Source: Clostridia bacterium (GTDB lineage: Bacteria > Bacillota > Peptococcia > DRI-13 > SM3-B62). Taken from it: a DNA stretch of 64,000 nt. The position numbers and the translations under genes were made by a program. The stretch spans positions 62,001-126,000 of the forward strand of contig JAHDQS010000029.1 in assembly GCA_018433675.1 (NCBI GenBank), given 5' to 3'. The notes under the pieces were generated by a model, which saw only the letters and a list, made by a program, of their open reading frames with translations, was not told where the DNA came from and ran no database searches. Below are positions 26,570-35,633 of the stretch, piece by piece. Every line of letters begins with the position of its first letter. The first letter of the stretch is position 1.

Positions 26570-27580
26570 ATGTCTGATAAGAAAAAAGCGCTTGAAATTG
26601 CTCTGGCAAATATTGAGAAAAGTTTTGGCAAAGGTTCTGTAATGCGTTTAGGAGAAGCGTCTTCTAAGCTGCATGTTGAAGTAATTTCCACCGGAGTCCT
26701 ATCATTGGATATGGCCCTTGGCGTAGGGGGTGTCCCGCGAGGTAGGGTAATTGAAATATATGGTCCTGAATCCTCCGGTAAGACAACGGTTGCTCTCCAT
26801 ATAATAGCCGAAGCACAAAGGAAAGGTGGGGAGGCGGCATTTATTGATGCCGAACATGCCCTTGATCCGGTATATGCCGGAAAACTGGGAGTGGATGTAG
26901 ATAAATTATTAGTCTCTCAGCCGGACACAGGAGAACAAGCCCTTGAAATCGCTGAAGCATTGGTCAGAAGCGGAGCAATTGACGTTGTCGTTATCGATTC
27001 TGTTGCGGCTTTAGTACCTCGTGCGGAAATTGAGGGGGAAATGGGAGACTCACACGTAGGTTTGCAGGCACGTCTGATGTCACAAGCCCTGCGGAAATTG
27101 ACAGGCGCTATCAGTAAATCTCACACAACAGCCATCTTTATTAACCAAATAAGAGAAAAAGTAGGCATCATGTTTGGCAACCCGGAAACCACGTCAGGGG
27201 GAAGGGCTTTAAAATTTTATTCCTCAGTACGTATCGATGTCCGAAAAATAGAAACACTTAAGCAGGGTTCAGATATGGTTGGCAACCGCACCCGGGCAAA
27301 AATTGTTAAAAACAAGGTCGCACCACCTTTTAAGATGGCAGAATTTGATATCATGTACGGTGAAGGCATATCAAGAGAGGGCGACATTCTGGACTTGGCG
27401 GCTGATGTTGATATCATCAAAAAAAGCGGAACTTGGTATTCGTACAATGACGAACGTTTGGGCCAAGGTAAGGAAAATGTAAAACAATATTTAAAAGAAC
27501 ATCCCGAGCTCACATCAGAGCTAGATGCCAAGGTGCGGGAACACTTTTTTGGGTCCCCGAAGGACGTTGAAGTCAAGTGA
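26570..27580 (+). CDS. recA: Recombinase RecA
   Basis: RecA forms the nucleoprotein filament for homologous recombination and triggers LexA self-cleavage. The 336 residues contain [16 protein letters not shown], Walker A GPESSGKT near 64, the DAEHALDP motif, [11 protein letters not shown], and the loop L2 region [20 protein letters not shown]. No intein. The start ATG follows a GGAGG and an upstream in-frame frame extension is non-coding. recX overlaps its stop codon. Regulated by the SOS box just upstream. Confidence 0.98.
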   Translation: MSDKKKALEIALANIEKSFGKGSVMRLGEASSKLHVEVISTGVLSLDMALGVGGVPRGRVIEIYGPESSGKTTVALHIIAEAQRKGGEAAFIDAEHALDPVYAGKLGVDVDKLLVSQPDTGEQALEIAEALVRSGAIDVVVIDSVAALVPRAEIEGEMGDSHVGLQARLMSQALRKLTGAISKSHTTAIFINQIREKVGIMFGNPETTSGGRALKFYSSVRIDVRKIETLKQGSDMVGNRTRAKIVKNKVAPPFKMAEFDIMYGEGISREGDILDLAADVDIIKKSGTWYSYNDERLGQGKENVKQYLKEHPELTSELDAKVREHFFGSPKDVEVK

Positions 27581-28023
27581 TTGATGAGAAAAAACTGTTA
27601 AGCTTTGCGTTAAAAAAGCTTGCCAGAAGGCAATACAGTGTTTACGAGATGGACAGACTTATGCGGTATAAAGGCTATGAAGGAAAAGAGATAGAAACGG
27701 TGATAAAAAAACTGCTGAGTCTTGGTTATCTTAATGATAAAGCCTTAGCGGAAAGCCTGCTTGAACTTTATACCCTCCATAAGCCTCATGGAAAAATGAA
27801 GTTAAAAGCAAAACTCTTGCAAAAGGGAATACCTGAAGATATTATTTCATTACAAATGGAAAAATTCGATCCAGCCATGGAAAGAGAAACCGCGTTAACG
27901 GCGGCAAGAAGGTTTTTGATAAAGAATGAGCCCGATCAGCAAAAGCTGGCGAGATTTCTTGCCCGAAAAGGGTTTTCTCAGGAGGTTATTGAGGGAACAG
28001 TTTGGGCTTTGCTCCAATCTTGA
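27577..28023 (+). CDS. recX: Regulatory protein RecX
   Basis: RecX caps RecA filaments and limits their growth. The 148 residues show three-helix repeats typical of the family: [20 protein letters not shown], then [20 protein letters not shown], and a last repeat ending [20 protein letters not shown]. Start is GTG 27577, overlapping the recA stop by four bases, with only a weak upstream SD (AAGGACG), which suggests translational coupling to recA and lower output. Confidence 0.92.
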   Translation: MIDEKKLLSFALKKLARRQYSVYEMDRLMRYKGYEGKEIETVIKKLLSLGYLNDKALAESLLELYTLHKPHGKMKLKAKLLQKGIPEDIISLQMEKFDPAMERETALTAARRFLIKNEPDQQKLARFLARKGFSQEVIEGTVWALLQS

Positions 28024-28351
28024 CAACTTTTATGTTTAATATTAGAATTAAAATCGGGTAAAAACGGTTTGATTTTTCTACCACAACGGATTTAGCATAT
28101 ATATAATGGTGTTTTGTTATATTTTTGTACTGAATCCCAATGCGGGTATTATTAGATATGAAATGAAAATTTAAACATGATATTGTTGTCATGGCAGAAT
28201 TAGTGTATCTAATATCACCTCGTTCAATTAAAGATGGTGGAAATGATAAACCGGCTCTTTTCCGGTTTTATTTTTTTATCAGGGAGCTTATTACCCGCCT
28301 TGACTAGCTAATGTTTAATGAAGTTAGGTTATATTATCAAAATAATGGGAG
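28024..28351 (+). other. Non-coding region between recX and rny with structured RNA potential
   Basis: About 330 bases without a credible gene. It contains a TATAAT at 28102-28107 without a good -35, a 9-bp inverted repeat TATTAGATA (28150-28158) with TATCTAATA (28206-28214) enclosing an inner CATGA/TCATG pair, and the terminator at 28248. The region after the terminator has a TTGACT at 28300 whose nearest TATATT is too far (24 bases) to be a standard promoter. Confidence 0.6.
28248..28277 (+). terminator. Intrinsic terminator upstream of rny
   Basis: AAACCGG (28248-28254) pairs with CCGGTTT (28262-28268) around a 7-base loop, followed by TATTTTTTTA. It lies 225 bases after recX and about 75 before rny, so it could end recA-recX or attenuate rny. 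Confidence 0.82.
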
Positions 28352-29893
28352 GTGAGAAAGATTAAAGAAATAATAATAGCAGTTGTCGCCAGCTTAATTG
28401 GAATACTGGTTGGCTACATAATTCGCAAAAAAATTGCTGAGGCAAAGATTGAATCAGCCGAGGATGCCGCAAACAAGCTTATTAGCGAAGCAAAGAGAAA
28501 TGCAGAGGCAAAAAAGAAGGAAGCCATACTCGAAGCAAAGGAAGAAGCCCATCGCCTGCGTGTTGAATGCGAAAGAGAAAATCGGGAAAGACGTAATGAA
28601 CTGCAGCGCATGGAGCGTCGTTTGGTGCAGAAGGAAGAAACCCTCGATAGAAAATCTGAATCTATTGAGAGAAAGGAAGAAAATATCCACAAGCTCGAAA
28701 ACGAATTAAACAATCAAAAAAAGAACTTGTCTGAAATAATGAAAAGACAGATGTCCGAACTTGAAAATATATCCGGTATGTCTTTTGAACAGGCACGAGA
28801 AATACTCTTGGCTCGTGTTGAAAACGAAATAAAACACGAAACGGCAATGATGATTAAGGATTACGAGAACCAGGCTAAAGAGGAAAGTGAAAAGAACGCG
28901 CGTAAAATTATCTCATTAGCCATACAAAGATGTGCGGCCGACCATGTTGCCGAATCAACGGTTTCTGTTGTGTCTTTGCCCAATGATGAAATGAAGGGAC
29001 GAATAATTGGGCGTGAGGGTCGCAATATCAGAACCCTTGAAACTCTTACCGGAATTGATTTAATCATAGACGATACGCCTGAGGCTGTTATACTGTCGGG
29101 ATTTGATCCTATTAGACGTGAAGTTGCACGTACTGCCTTGGAAAAACTAATCTTAGATGGTCGTATACACCCGGCAAGAATTGAAGAGATGGTTGAAAAA
29201 GCACAAAAAGAAGTAGACCAAAAGATAAGAGAAGAAGGAGAACAGGCAACATTTGAAACCGGAGTGAACGGATTGCATCCCGAACTCATTAAATTACTTG
29301 GCCGTTTAAAATATCGGACAAGTTATGGACAGAACGTCCTAAAGCATTCTATTGAGGTTTCACATCTGGCGAAAGTGATGGCTTCTGAAATAGGTGCGGA
29401 TGTGACACTTGCTAAGCGTGCGGGACTTTTACACGATATTGGCAAGGCGGTCGACCACGAGGTCGAGGGGCCTCACGTAACTATCGGGGCTGATTTAGCC
29501 AAGAAGTACAGAGAATCTCCAGAGGTTATACATGCGATTGCTGCCCATCACGGCGATATATCTTTCCAGAGTGTTGAAGCAGTGCTGGTAGCAGCCGCCG
29601 ATGCGATGTCAGCGGCAAGACCGGGTGCCAGAAGGGAAACACTAGAGGCATATATTAAGAGGCTTGAAAAACTGGAAGAAATAGCGAACCAATTCGATGG
29701 TGTAGAAAAGTCATACGCTATTCAGGCCGGCAGGGAAATACGCATAATCGTTAAACCGGATAAAATTGACGATGCAACCTCTGTCGTTATGGCACGGGAT
29801 ATTGTTAAAAATATCGAAGAAAGCCTGGAGTATCCGGGACAAATAAAGGTTGTTGTGATAAGAGAAACAAGATCGGTGGAATTTGCTAAATAG
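28352..29893 (+). CDS. rny: Ribonuclease Y
   Basis: RNase Y is the membrane-bound endonuclease that starts mRNA decay in Firmicutes. The 513 residues have an N-terminal membrane helix (about 6-24), a long charged coiled coil to about 200, a KH domain ([15 protein letters not shown] near 220) and an HD domain ([12 protein letters not shown] near 355). The annotated GTG at 28352 is the only canonical start but is itself part of the SD GGGAGGTG; the codon eight bases after GGGAGG is ATT at 28361, which would give a protein three residues shorter. recA-rny-ymdB-spoVS order is conserved. Confidence 0.96.
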   Translation: MRKIKEIIIAVVASLIGILVGYIIRKKIAEAKIESAEDAANKLISEAKRNAEAKKKEAILEAKEEAHRLRVECERENRERRNELQRMERRLVQKEETLDRKSESIERKEENIHKLENELNNQKKNLSEIMKRQMSELENISGMSFEQAREILLARVENEIKHETAMMIKDYENQAKEESEKNARKIISLAIQRCAADHVAESTVSVVSLPNDEMKGRIIGREGRNIRTLETLTGIDLIIDDTPEAVILSGFDPIRREVARTALEKLILDGRIHPARIEEMVEKAQKEVDQKIREEGEQATFETGVNGLHPELIKLLGRLKYRTSYGQNVLKHSIEVSHLAKVMASEIGADVTLAKRAGLLHDIGKAVDHEVEGPHVTIGADLAKKYRESPEVIHAIAAHHGDISFQSVEAVLVAAADAMSAARPGARRETLEAYIKRLEKLEEIANQFDGVEKSYAIQAGREIRIIVKPDKIDDATSVVMARDIVKNIEESLEYPGQIKVVVIRETRSVEFAK

Positions 29894-29918
29894 AAAAAGC
29901 GGTGAATAACCGCTTTTT
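29894..29918 (+). terminator. Intrinsic terminator after rny
   Basis: AAAAAGCGGT and ACCGCTTTTT pair around GAATA. The right arm supplies the T-tract; the run of A on the left could make it bidirectional. Confidence 0.88.
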
Positions 29919-29978
29919 CCATATCTGTAATTTATTAATATGGTTGATTTGTACCAGTAAAAAGGATTTTTGCATTTG

Positions 29979-30542
29979 ATGAAGAATAAAAAACCTTATA
30001 CATATATTAAAGACGGGATGGTTGTACTGTTGCAAAAAAAGACGTTTAAAAATGATGAGGAAAGCATAAACTTATTAACATCTCTCATGTTGCGCTTTCC
30101 AGAATTATGTAAAATAAATTACACGCCTAATGGTCAATTATTAAAAATGAACTTTATTCTACAGGGTGAAATAGATTATAAATTGCTTACATGTTTTAAA
30201 GAAAGATTGGAAAACTGTGTAAATGTTTTTATGTATTACGAGAACAAGAGAATGCCAAAATGCATAAACATAGAATATGCTATGAATTCCGGTATAACTG
30301 TAATCCAAATCACCAGGGACACAGTCACCCTTACTCCAAAGGAGATCACTCTAATTGTTGATATTTTACACCAACAGTTTGAAAATAAAATTGTAAGCGA
30401 TGGACTATACATAGATGACGAAGAATTATTAGATCATGACGATTATATCGGCAATATGCTGGATAATTTAAGGATAAGGAAACCTAAGAATAAATTTATT
30501 GCCCTAAGAGAAGAAGGACGGGTTCTCGTTTTCAAAAGATAG
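29979..30542 (+). CDS. Conserved-looking protein of unknown function
   Basis: I do not recognise this 187-residue protein. It has no signal peptide or membrane helix, a mixed alpha/beta composition, a few scattered cysteines without a metal-motif pattern, an acidic stretch DDEELLDHDDY near 150 and a basic end. Compositionally it looks like a real cytoplasmic protein. The start is uncertain: ATG 29979 is used, with TTG at 29970 and 29976 as alternatives, the latter nine bases after AAAGGA. It lies between the rny terminator and ymdB and probably shares their transcript. Confidence 0.65.
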   Translation: MKNKKPYTYIKDGMVVLLQKKTFKNDEESINLLTSLMLRFPELCKINYTPNGQLLKMNFILQGEIDYKLLTCFKERLENCVNVFMYYENKRMPKCINIEYAMNSGITVIQITRDTVTLTPKEITLIVDILHQQFENKIVSDGLYIDDEELLDHDDYIGNMLDNLRIRKPKNKFIALREEGRVLVFKR

Positions 30543-30571
30543 TATTCGAACGTAATTCAGGGAGGACATTA

Positions 30572-31354
30572 ATGCTAAACATACTATTTATTGGTGATAT
30601 TGTTGGAAGACCGGGTCGCAGAGCCGTTAAAGAATTAGTCAGGGATTATAGAAAGAAATATAAGCTGGATTTGGTTATTGCAAATGGAGAAAATGCAGCC
30701 GGAGGAAACGGCATTACAAAAGCGATTGCAGATGAACTATATGATAACTATATCGACATAATTACAATGGGTAATCATACTTGGGATAAAAAAGAGATTT
30801 TTGAATTTATCGACCATGAACAATACCTAATCAGGCCGGCAAATTACCCGCCGGAGACACCGGGCCGCGGTTATGGAATAATTAAAGTAAAAGGAGGAAT
30901 AAAAGTTGCCGTAATGAATCTTTCAGGCCGTGTTTTTCTACCTCCGCTTGATTGTCCTTTTCGTAAAGCTACAGAACTGCTCGATGAAATAAAAAGGGAA
31001 ACCAAAATCTCAATTATTGATTTTCATGCTGAGGCAACCTCCGAAAAGGTAGCATTCGGTTGGTATATGGACGGACTAGTTTCGGCAGTTATTGGTACAC
31101 ATACTCATATTCAAACGGCTGATGAAAGGATCTTGCCGCAAGGAACTGCCTATATAACAGATGCCGGGATGACGGGACCTCGCGATTCTGTTTTGGGGGT
31201 TGAGAGAGAAATGGTTATAAAAAAATTCATTTCCCAGATGCCTGTAAGATTTGAGACAGCCAAAGGGGATTCTCAATTGAACGGAATACTTTTGGAAATA
31301 AATGAAGTGACAGGGAAGACCGAAAGCATCAAGCGAATCCAGGATTATATTTAG
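30572..31354 (+). CDS. ymdB: YmdB-family metallophosphodiesterase
   Basis: YmdB is a cyclic-nucleotide phosphodiesterase that affects biofilm and motility decisions in Bacillus and interacts with RNase Y function. The 260 residues show the metal-binding series IGDIVGRPGRRAV, NGENAAGGNGIT, MGNHTWDKKEI, DFHAEATSEK and GTHTHIQTAD. The SD GGGAGG precedes the ATG. It is placed after rny and before spoVS as in Bacillus. Confidence 0.94.
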   Translation: MLNILFIGDIVGRPGRRAVKELVRDYRKKYKLDLVIANGENAAGGNGITKAIADELYDNYIDIITMGNHTWDKKEIFEFIDHEQYLIRPANYPPETPGRGYGIIKVKGGIKVAVMNLSGRVFLPPLDCPFRKATELLDEIKRETKISIIDFHAEATSEKVAFGWYMDGLVSAVIGTHTHIQTADERILPQGTAYITDAGMTGPRDSVLGVEREMVIKKFISQMPVRFETAKGDSQLNGILLEINEVTGKTESIKRIQDYI

Positions 31355-31411
31355 CTTCCTACATCTTCTTGGAAAAAAAAAGAGAAATAGAAAGGTTTAT
31401 TTTTGGATTTA

Positions 31412-31440
31412 AAAGGAATTTTTTAAATTTTGTAGAATAA
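31412..31440 (+). promoter_or_regulatory. Sigma-H-type promoter of spoVS
   Basis: AAAGGAATT (31412-31420) and GTAGAATAA (31432-31440), 11 bases apart, fit the sigma-H consensus RnAGGAWWW and RnnGAATWW exactly. Bacillus spoVS is also sigma-H dependent, which supports the call. Confidence 0.7.
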
Positions 31441-31487
31441 AAATACTATAGGACTCATAAATATAGGATACGAAGGAGGTTACAAAG

Positions 31488-31748
31488 TTGGAAGTATTGA
31501 AAGTCTCAGCAAAATCTAGTCCAAATGCAGTTGCAGGTGCACTGGCAGGTGTAATCCGCGAGAGGGGTTGCGCAGAAATACAGGCTATCGGTGCCGGAGC
31601 ATTAAACCAATCTGTTAAAGCCGTTGCTATTGCTAGAGGGTTTGTTGCACCGAGTGGTATTGACCTGATATGCATTCCTGCGTTTACAGACATCGTCATT
31701 GATGGAGAAGAGAGAACAGCAATAAAAATCATTGTCGAACCCAGATAA
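31488..31748 (+). CDS. spoVS: Stage V sporulation protein S
   Basis: SpoVS is an 86-residue Alba-like protein needed for coat assembly and spore development in Bacillus. The sequence is almost fully family-conserved: EVLKVSAKSSPNAVAGALAG, GCAEIQAIGAGALNQSVKA and ARGFVAPSGIDLICIPAF. The start is TTG, nine bases after GGAGG. It is preceded by a sigma-H-type promoter and followed by a strong terminator, so it is a single-gene unit. Confidence 0.97.
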   Translation: MEVLKVSAKSSPNAVAGALAGVIRERGCAEIQAIGAGALNQSVKAVAIARGFVAPSGIDLICIPAFTDIVIDGEERTAIKIIVEPR

Positions 31749-31761
31749 ATGGGAATAACTT

Positions 31762-31792
31762 AAAAGCCTGTTACTAGAACAGGCTTTTTTAT
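31762..31792 (+). terminator. Intrinsic terminator after spoVS
   Basis: AAAAGCCTGTT pairs with AACAGGCTTTT around ACTAG and continues into T residues. Confidence 0.92.
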
Positions 31793-31845
31793 TGCCTGAA
31801 TTTAATAATAATGCTATTCAAAACTGCAAGCGAGGTGGTTTTTTA

Positions 31846-32820
31846 ATGATGAATAGGGACGAGGATATTCATAGAAGCTGTGTCATTATTGATGGGCATT
31901 GTGATACTTTACTGGAGCTTTACAAGCATAAGAGATCGTTCTGGGAGCAGAATAACCATTGTCACCTTAATTGGCCTCTTTTGCAAATGGGCAAAATAAA
32001 CCTTCAGTTTTTGGCTATTTATATTGAACCTGAGTATAAGCCTTATGGGGCCTTGTGCAGGGTAATGGAATTACTTGATCACTATCACACGATAAGCAGT
32101 GAAGGGGAAATACAGTTGAAAACAATCCTAAAAAAAAAGGATCTGGCTTTGCTTTCGCCTAATGATGATTGCATGTTCTTACTGTCCATTGAAGGCGGCG
32201 AGGTGCTGGAAGGTAAAATAAGCACCTTGCGAATTCTATTTGAGCTTGGCATACGTTGCATGACACTCACCTGGAATCAGAGGAACAAAATTGCCGACGG
32301 GGTTTGGGAAAAAGACAGTCAAGGTGGTTTAACCACTTTTGGCCGGGAAGTTGTTAAAGAAATGAATAGAATAGGTATGTTGATTGACGTATCCCATATT
32401 TCGGAAAAAGGTTTTTGGGATGTCATATCACAAAGCAATAAACCTGTTGCAGCGACACATTCTTGTTGTGCTGCCTTGCATAAGCACCCAAGAAACCTGA
32501 CTAACGAGCAATTAGCAGCAATTAGAGCTAATAACGGAATAGTGGGAATCAATTTTTATCCCGGTTTCCTAGGCGAAGGTGAAATTACAATAGATACGGT
32601 TATTGATCACCTTGAGCATGCCGTATCCATTGCCGGAATAGACCATGTTGGTTTGGGATCGGATTTCGACGGTATTGATAAAACCCCTCTTGGTTTGAGT
32701 AGCCCGTCGGATTTGCCACAGATAACAAAAAAGCTTATTATAAAAGGGTGGAGCCGGGAGGATATTAGAAAAGTGCTGGGAGGTAATTACGTTCGCTTAT
32801 TGCAAAACACCTTGCCATGA
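31846..32820 (+). CDS. M19 (renal-type) membrane dipeptidase family protein
   Basis: A zinc-dependent dipeptidase-like protein of 324 residues. The N-terminal DGHCDTLLELY motif (near 16) gives the HxD ligands, the bridging Glu is in LSIEGGEVLEG near 112, and later ligands are in IDVSHIS, ATHSCC and LGSDFDGID. These match M19 enzymes that cleave small peptides, often D-amino-acid containing. Start is ATG 31846, after GCGAGGTGG; the longer frame overlaps the spoVS terminator. Its TGA overlaps an ATG (TGATG) that does not lead into a gene. It may be transcribed with the PHP and cob genes. Confidence 0.9.
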   Translation: MMNRDEDIHRSCVIIDGHCDTLLELYKHKRSFWEQNNHCHLNWPLLQMGKINLQFLAIYIEPEYKPYGALCRVMELLDHYHTISSEGEIQLKTILKKKDLALLSPNDDCMFLLSIEGGEVLEGKISTLRILFELGIRCMTLTWNQRNKIADGVWEKDSQGGLTTFGREVVKEMNRIGMLIDVSHISEKGFWDVISQSNKPVAATHSCCAALHKHPRNLTNEQLAAIRANNGIVGINFYPGFLGEGEITIDTVIDHLEHAVSIAGIDHVGLGSDFDGIDKTPLGLSSPSDLPQITKKLIIKGWSREDIRKVLGGNYVRLLQNTLP

Positions 32821-32830
32821 TGCCAAAACC

Positions 32831-33655
32831 CTGATAAAATGCGACTTACACCTTCATACAACTTTTTCAGACGGGAAGTATGATCCGGAGGTTCTTATTG
32901 ATTTCGCGCATAAAAGTTATATCCGTTTTTTGTCCATAACAGACCATGATACTACCGCAAGTTTACAAGAAACGGCACAAGCCTGTGAACAAAAGGGAAT
33001 TAGATTTATACCCGGAATAGAGCTCAGTACGGTTTATGAAAGAGTAGAAATTCATATTCTGGGTTACAATTTTGACCCTCAAAATGCCAGCCTGCAAACA
33101 GAAATAAAGAAGATACGAACTTATCGCTTACAGCGTGCGGAAACTATAATTGGACGCCTGAATAAGCTGGGAATGGATGTGCAACTGAGTGAAGTTCTGG
33201 ATGTGGCCGGGAGCTGCGATAACATCGGACGACCCCATATTGCTCTGTTATTAAAAGAAAAAGGATATGTAAAGACAATTGCTGAAGCCTTTATTAAATA
33301 CCTTGATTCCGGACGACCAGGTTATGTTGAACGCTATAAACTCAAACCCTCAGAAGCAATTGATTTGATTGCAAATGCAGGGGGGATACCGGTTTATGCA
33401 CACCCGGGAATAAACTTTTCAAAAAATGTCTTTGATACTGTGTTAAACATGGACATAGCAGGAATAGAGGTATTTCATCCCAGTCACAGCCGAGAGGTCT
33501 GTAGTTTTCTTTCTAATACGGCCAAAAAAAGAAAGCTGATAATAACTGGCGGCTCCGATTTTCACGGACATGAAGCCCATGATTTCTCTAATCTCGGAGC
33601 AATGAATGTACCTTATGCAACAATTGAGAAACTTTTTCAGGATGTGGTACTATGA
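32831..33655 (+). CDS. PHP-domain phosphoesterase with no canonical start codon
   Basis: A PHP phosphoesterase of the TrpH/YciV group, related to 3',5'-nucleotide phosphatases and a 5'-3' exonuclease. Motifs in order are CDLHLHTTFSDG at the N-terminus, SITDHDTT, GIELST, IGRPHIALLL, YAHPG and GGSDFHGHE, so the active site is complete. The first two strands lie upstream of the first canonical start (TTG 32930), which would delete HLHTTFSDG. In frame upstream there is only CTG 32831 or ATA 32834. An ATG overlapping the dipeptidase stop at 32820 is one base out of frame and stops after four codons. Start inferred; a frameshift is possible. Confidence 0.8.
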   Translation: MIKCDLHLHTTFSDGKYDPEVLIDFAHKSYIRFLSITDHDTTASLQETAQACEQKGIRFIPGIELSTVYERVEIHILGYNFDPQNASLQTEIKKIRTYRLQRAETIIGRLNKLGMDVQLSEVLDVAGSCDNIGRPHIALLLKEKGYVKTIAEAFIKYLDSGRPGYVERYKLKPSEAIDLIANAGGIPVYAHPGINFSKNVFDTVLNMDIAGIEVFHPSHSREVCSFLSNTAKKRKLIITGGSDFHGHEAHDFSNLGAMNVPYATIEKLFQDVVL

Positions 33656-34236
33656 GTGCAGGAAAGCTTATTTTGATATCGGGAGCAGTAAGAAGCGGAA
33701 AAAGTTCATTCGCCGAAAAAGTTGCCATGCAAAAGGACGAATCAGTGGCTTATTTGGCAACGGCACAACCTCTGGACGATGAAATGAAAGAAAGGATTAG
33801 GCAACACCGCTTAGTTCGTCCGGACAAATGGCAGACATTTGAAGAACCTTACGACATTTCAAGCGTAATCAAAAGAAACCATGCTGAGTATAGTACTTGG
33901 CTTTTGGATTGTGTTACAATGCTGATATCAAATTTATACCTCGCAAAGATTGATAATCTGCCGCAAGAAAAACTGACAGCAGTAAAAATCAATGAAATTC
34001 AGGGCTTTATCATGGCTCAGTTTACGGATATAATTGAGACTGTTTTTGAAACGGGAGTCACAATGATTGCCGTTACAAACGAAATCGGTTGGGGAATTGT
34101 GCCTGCCAACCCTTTGACGAGGGGATATCGTGATATTGTCGGTCTGACTAATCAAATGTTAGCTGCTAAGGCCAGTGAAGTGTATCTTGTGTCACTTGGT
34201 ATACCTCTAAAAATTAAACCGAAAAGAGATTATTAA
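33652..34236 (+). CDS. cobU: Adenosylcobinamide kinase / guanylyltransferase
   Basis: CobU phosphorylates adenosylcobinamide and attaches GMP in cobalamin nucleotide-loop assembly. The 194 residues show the P-loop GAVRSGKSSFAEKVA, YLATAQPLDDEMKERIRQHR with the family GTP-site residues, LLDCVTMLISN and AVTNEIGWGIVPANPLTRGYRD. It overlaps the preceding PHP gene by four bases and cobS by one, indicating a tight operon. Confidence 0.95.
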   Translation: MSAGKLILISGAVRSGKSSFAEKVAMQKDESVAYLATAQPLDDEMKERIRQHRLVRPDKWQTFEEPYDISSVIKRNHAEYSTWLLDCVTMLISNLYLAKIDNLPQEKLTAVKINEIQGFIMAQFTDIIETVFETGVTMIAVTNEIGWGIVPANPLTRGYRDIVGLTNQMLAAKASEVYLVSLGIPLKIKPKRDY

Positions 34237-34982
34237 TGAAAAGCTTCATAATTGCTCTTCAGTTTTTAACTATTATCAGGGTTAAGAATAATACGGCGTT
34301 TACTGAGTCGGATTCCGGCAGAGCAACCGTATATTTTCCGTTTGCCGGGTTGCTCATAGGAGGAATATTGGCGCTTTTGGCTTACTTCTGTAGCCATCTT
34401 TTCTTGCATTCAACAACAGTTCTCTTTGTAATAATAGCTGAGATAATAATTACCGGTGGTTTGCACCTTGACGGTCTTATGGATACTTGTGACGGCATAT
34501 TAGCGCGCCGCGGACCGGAAAAGGCCTTGGAAATAATGAAAGACAGTCGTGTAGGAGCAATGGGTATCTTAGGTTTGGTTGTACTGCTTTTACTCAAAAT
34601 ATCTTTATTGCTCGAGGCTTCCTATCCGATAATATTGGTTCTTTTAGTCCTAATGCCCTTATGCGGACGCTGGACAATGGTCTATTTGATTTATTTTCAT
34701 CCTTCTGCCAGAAAATCCGGTTTAGGTAGCCTTTTTAAAAAGCATACTAAAAAAGTCGGTTTTTTCATCGCAACAGCATATACCCTCATCGCTTTGGTTG
34801 TTCTTTGGTTTTTTTCAGTTAAACTACTGATGGCTATTCCCTTGACAGGTATTTCCATAGTATTAATCGGCAGAAAAATCAACGAGATATTAGGCGGACA
34901 CACCGGTGATACCTATGGAATGATGAGCGAGCTAACAGAAGTCCTTTTTTTATTTTGGTGTATATTGCTTCTCAAAATATAA
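34236..34982 (+). CDS. cobS: Adenosylcobinamide-GDP ribazoletransferase (cobalamin synthase)
   Basis: CobS is an integral membrane enzyme joining adenosylcobinamide-GDP to alpha-ribazole. The 248 residues contain about six membrane helices, the N-terminal IIALQFLTIIRV, and the motif GGLHLDGLMDTCDGI near 76 followed by RRGPEKALEIMKDSRVGAMG. The C-terminal GGHTGDTYGM motif is near 218. A weak SD and adjacency to cobU suggest coupling. Confidence 0.95.
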   Translation: MKSFIIALQFLTIIRVKNNTAFTESDSGRATVYFPFAGLLIGGILALLAYFCSHLFLHSTTVLFVIIAEIIITGGLHLDGLMDTCDGILARRGPEKALEIMKDSRVGAMGILGLVVLLLLKISLLLEASYPIILVLLVLMPLCGRWTMVYLIYFHPSARKSGLGSLFKKHTKKVGFFIATAYTLIALVVLWFFSVKLLMAIPLTGISIVLIGRKINEILGGHTGDTYGMMSELTEVLFLFWCILLLKI

Positions 34983-35001
34983 CAATTTCAGGAGAATTAC
35001 T

Positions 35002-35613
35002 ATGGTGCAACGAATTTATCTCGTAAGACACGGTCAAACTATTTGGAATCATGAACACCGCTATCAAGGACATACCGATACTGAATTAAGTCCTGAAGGC
35101 ATAGAACAAGCAATGGCCTTGCAAAAACGCATGCTTCATGAAAATCTCACTGCCGCATATAGCAGTGATTTAAAAAGGGCCTATGAAACCGCCCGAATAA
35201 TTGCCCAGCCGCACAATATTGATGTTAAAGTCTGCTCCGGCTTAAGAGAAATAAATTTTGGTGTATGGGAAGGCTTAACTTACACAGATATTGAAAAAAA
35301 TTATCCTGACTTACTAAAACTCTGGCTGGAAACACCCCATCTTTTACATGTTCCTCAAGGAGAGAGTTTCCCTATTGTAAAAGAAAGGGCTTTGAAAAGC
35401 ATAAAAGAAATAATTAATAGTAATCATAAAGACGACGTGCTTATCGTATCCCACGGAGGTACTATAGCAGCTCTGATCTGTTCCTTAGAAGGTAAATCAT
35501 TGATGGAAATGTGGCAGTATAAGCAGAGTAACACTTCGGTAACTACTTTAAGAATTAATAAAGGGAATATCACTATCGAATCAGTAAATGATGTTTCTCA
35601 TCTTCAAAGTTAA
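35002..35613 (+). CDS. cobC: Histidine phosphatase, probable alpha-ribazole phosphatase
   Basis: A 203-residue phosphoglycerate-mutase-like phosphatase. The catalytic LVRHGQTIWN is at residues 7-16, with YSSDLKRAYETA near 52, REINFGVWEGL near 80 and VSHGGTI near 150. Its place right after cobU-cobS makes removal of the 5'-phosphate in alpha-ribazole synthesis the likely role. By sequence alone the substrate of this superfamily cannot be fixed. Confidence 0.87.
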   Translation: MVQRIYLVRHGQTIWNHEHRYQGHTDTELSPEGIEQAMALQKRMLHENLTAAYSSDLKRAYETARIIAQPHNIDVKVCSGLREINFGVWEGLTYTDIEKNYPDLLKLWLETPHLLHVPQGESFPIVKERALKSIKEIINSNHKDDVLIVSHGGTIAALICSLEGKSLMEMWQYKQSNTSVTTLRINKGNITIESVNDVSHLQS

Positions 35614-35633
35614 ATCTAATGAGGTGACTAATT

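Noticed and set aside
32817-32834. ATG overlapping the dipeptidase stop as a separate small gene
   Set aside because: It stops after five codons; kept only as evidence in the PHP start question.
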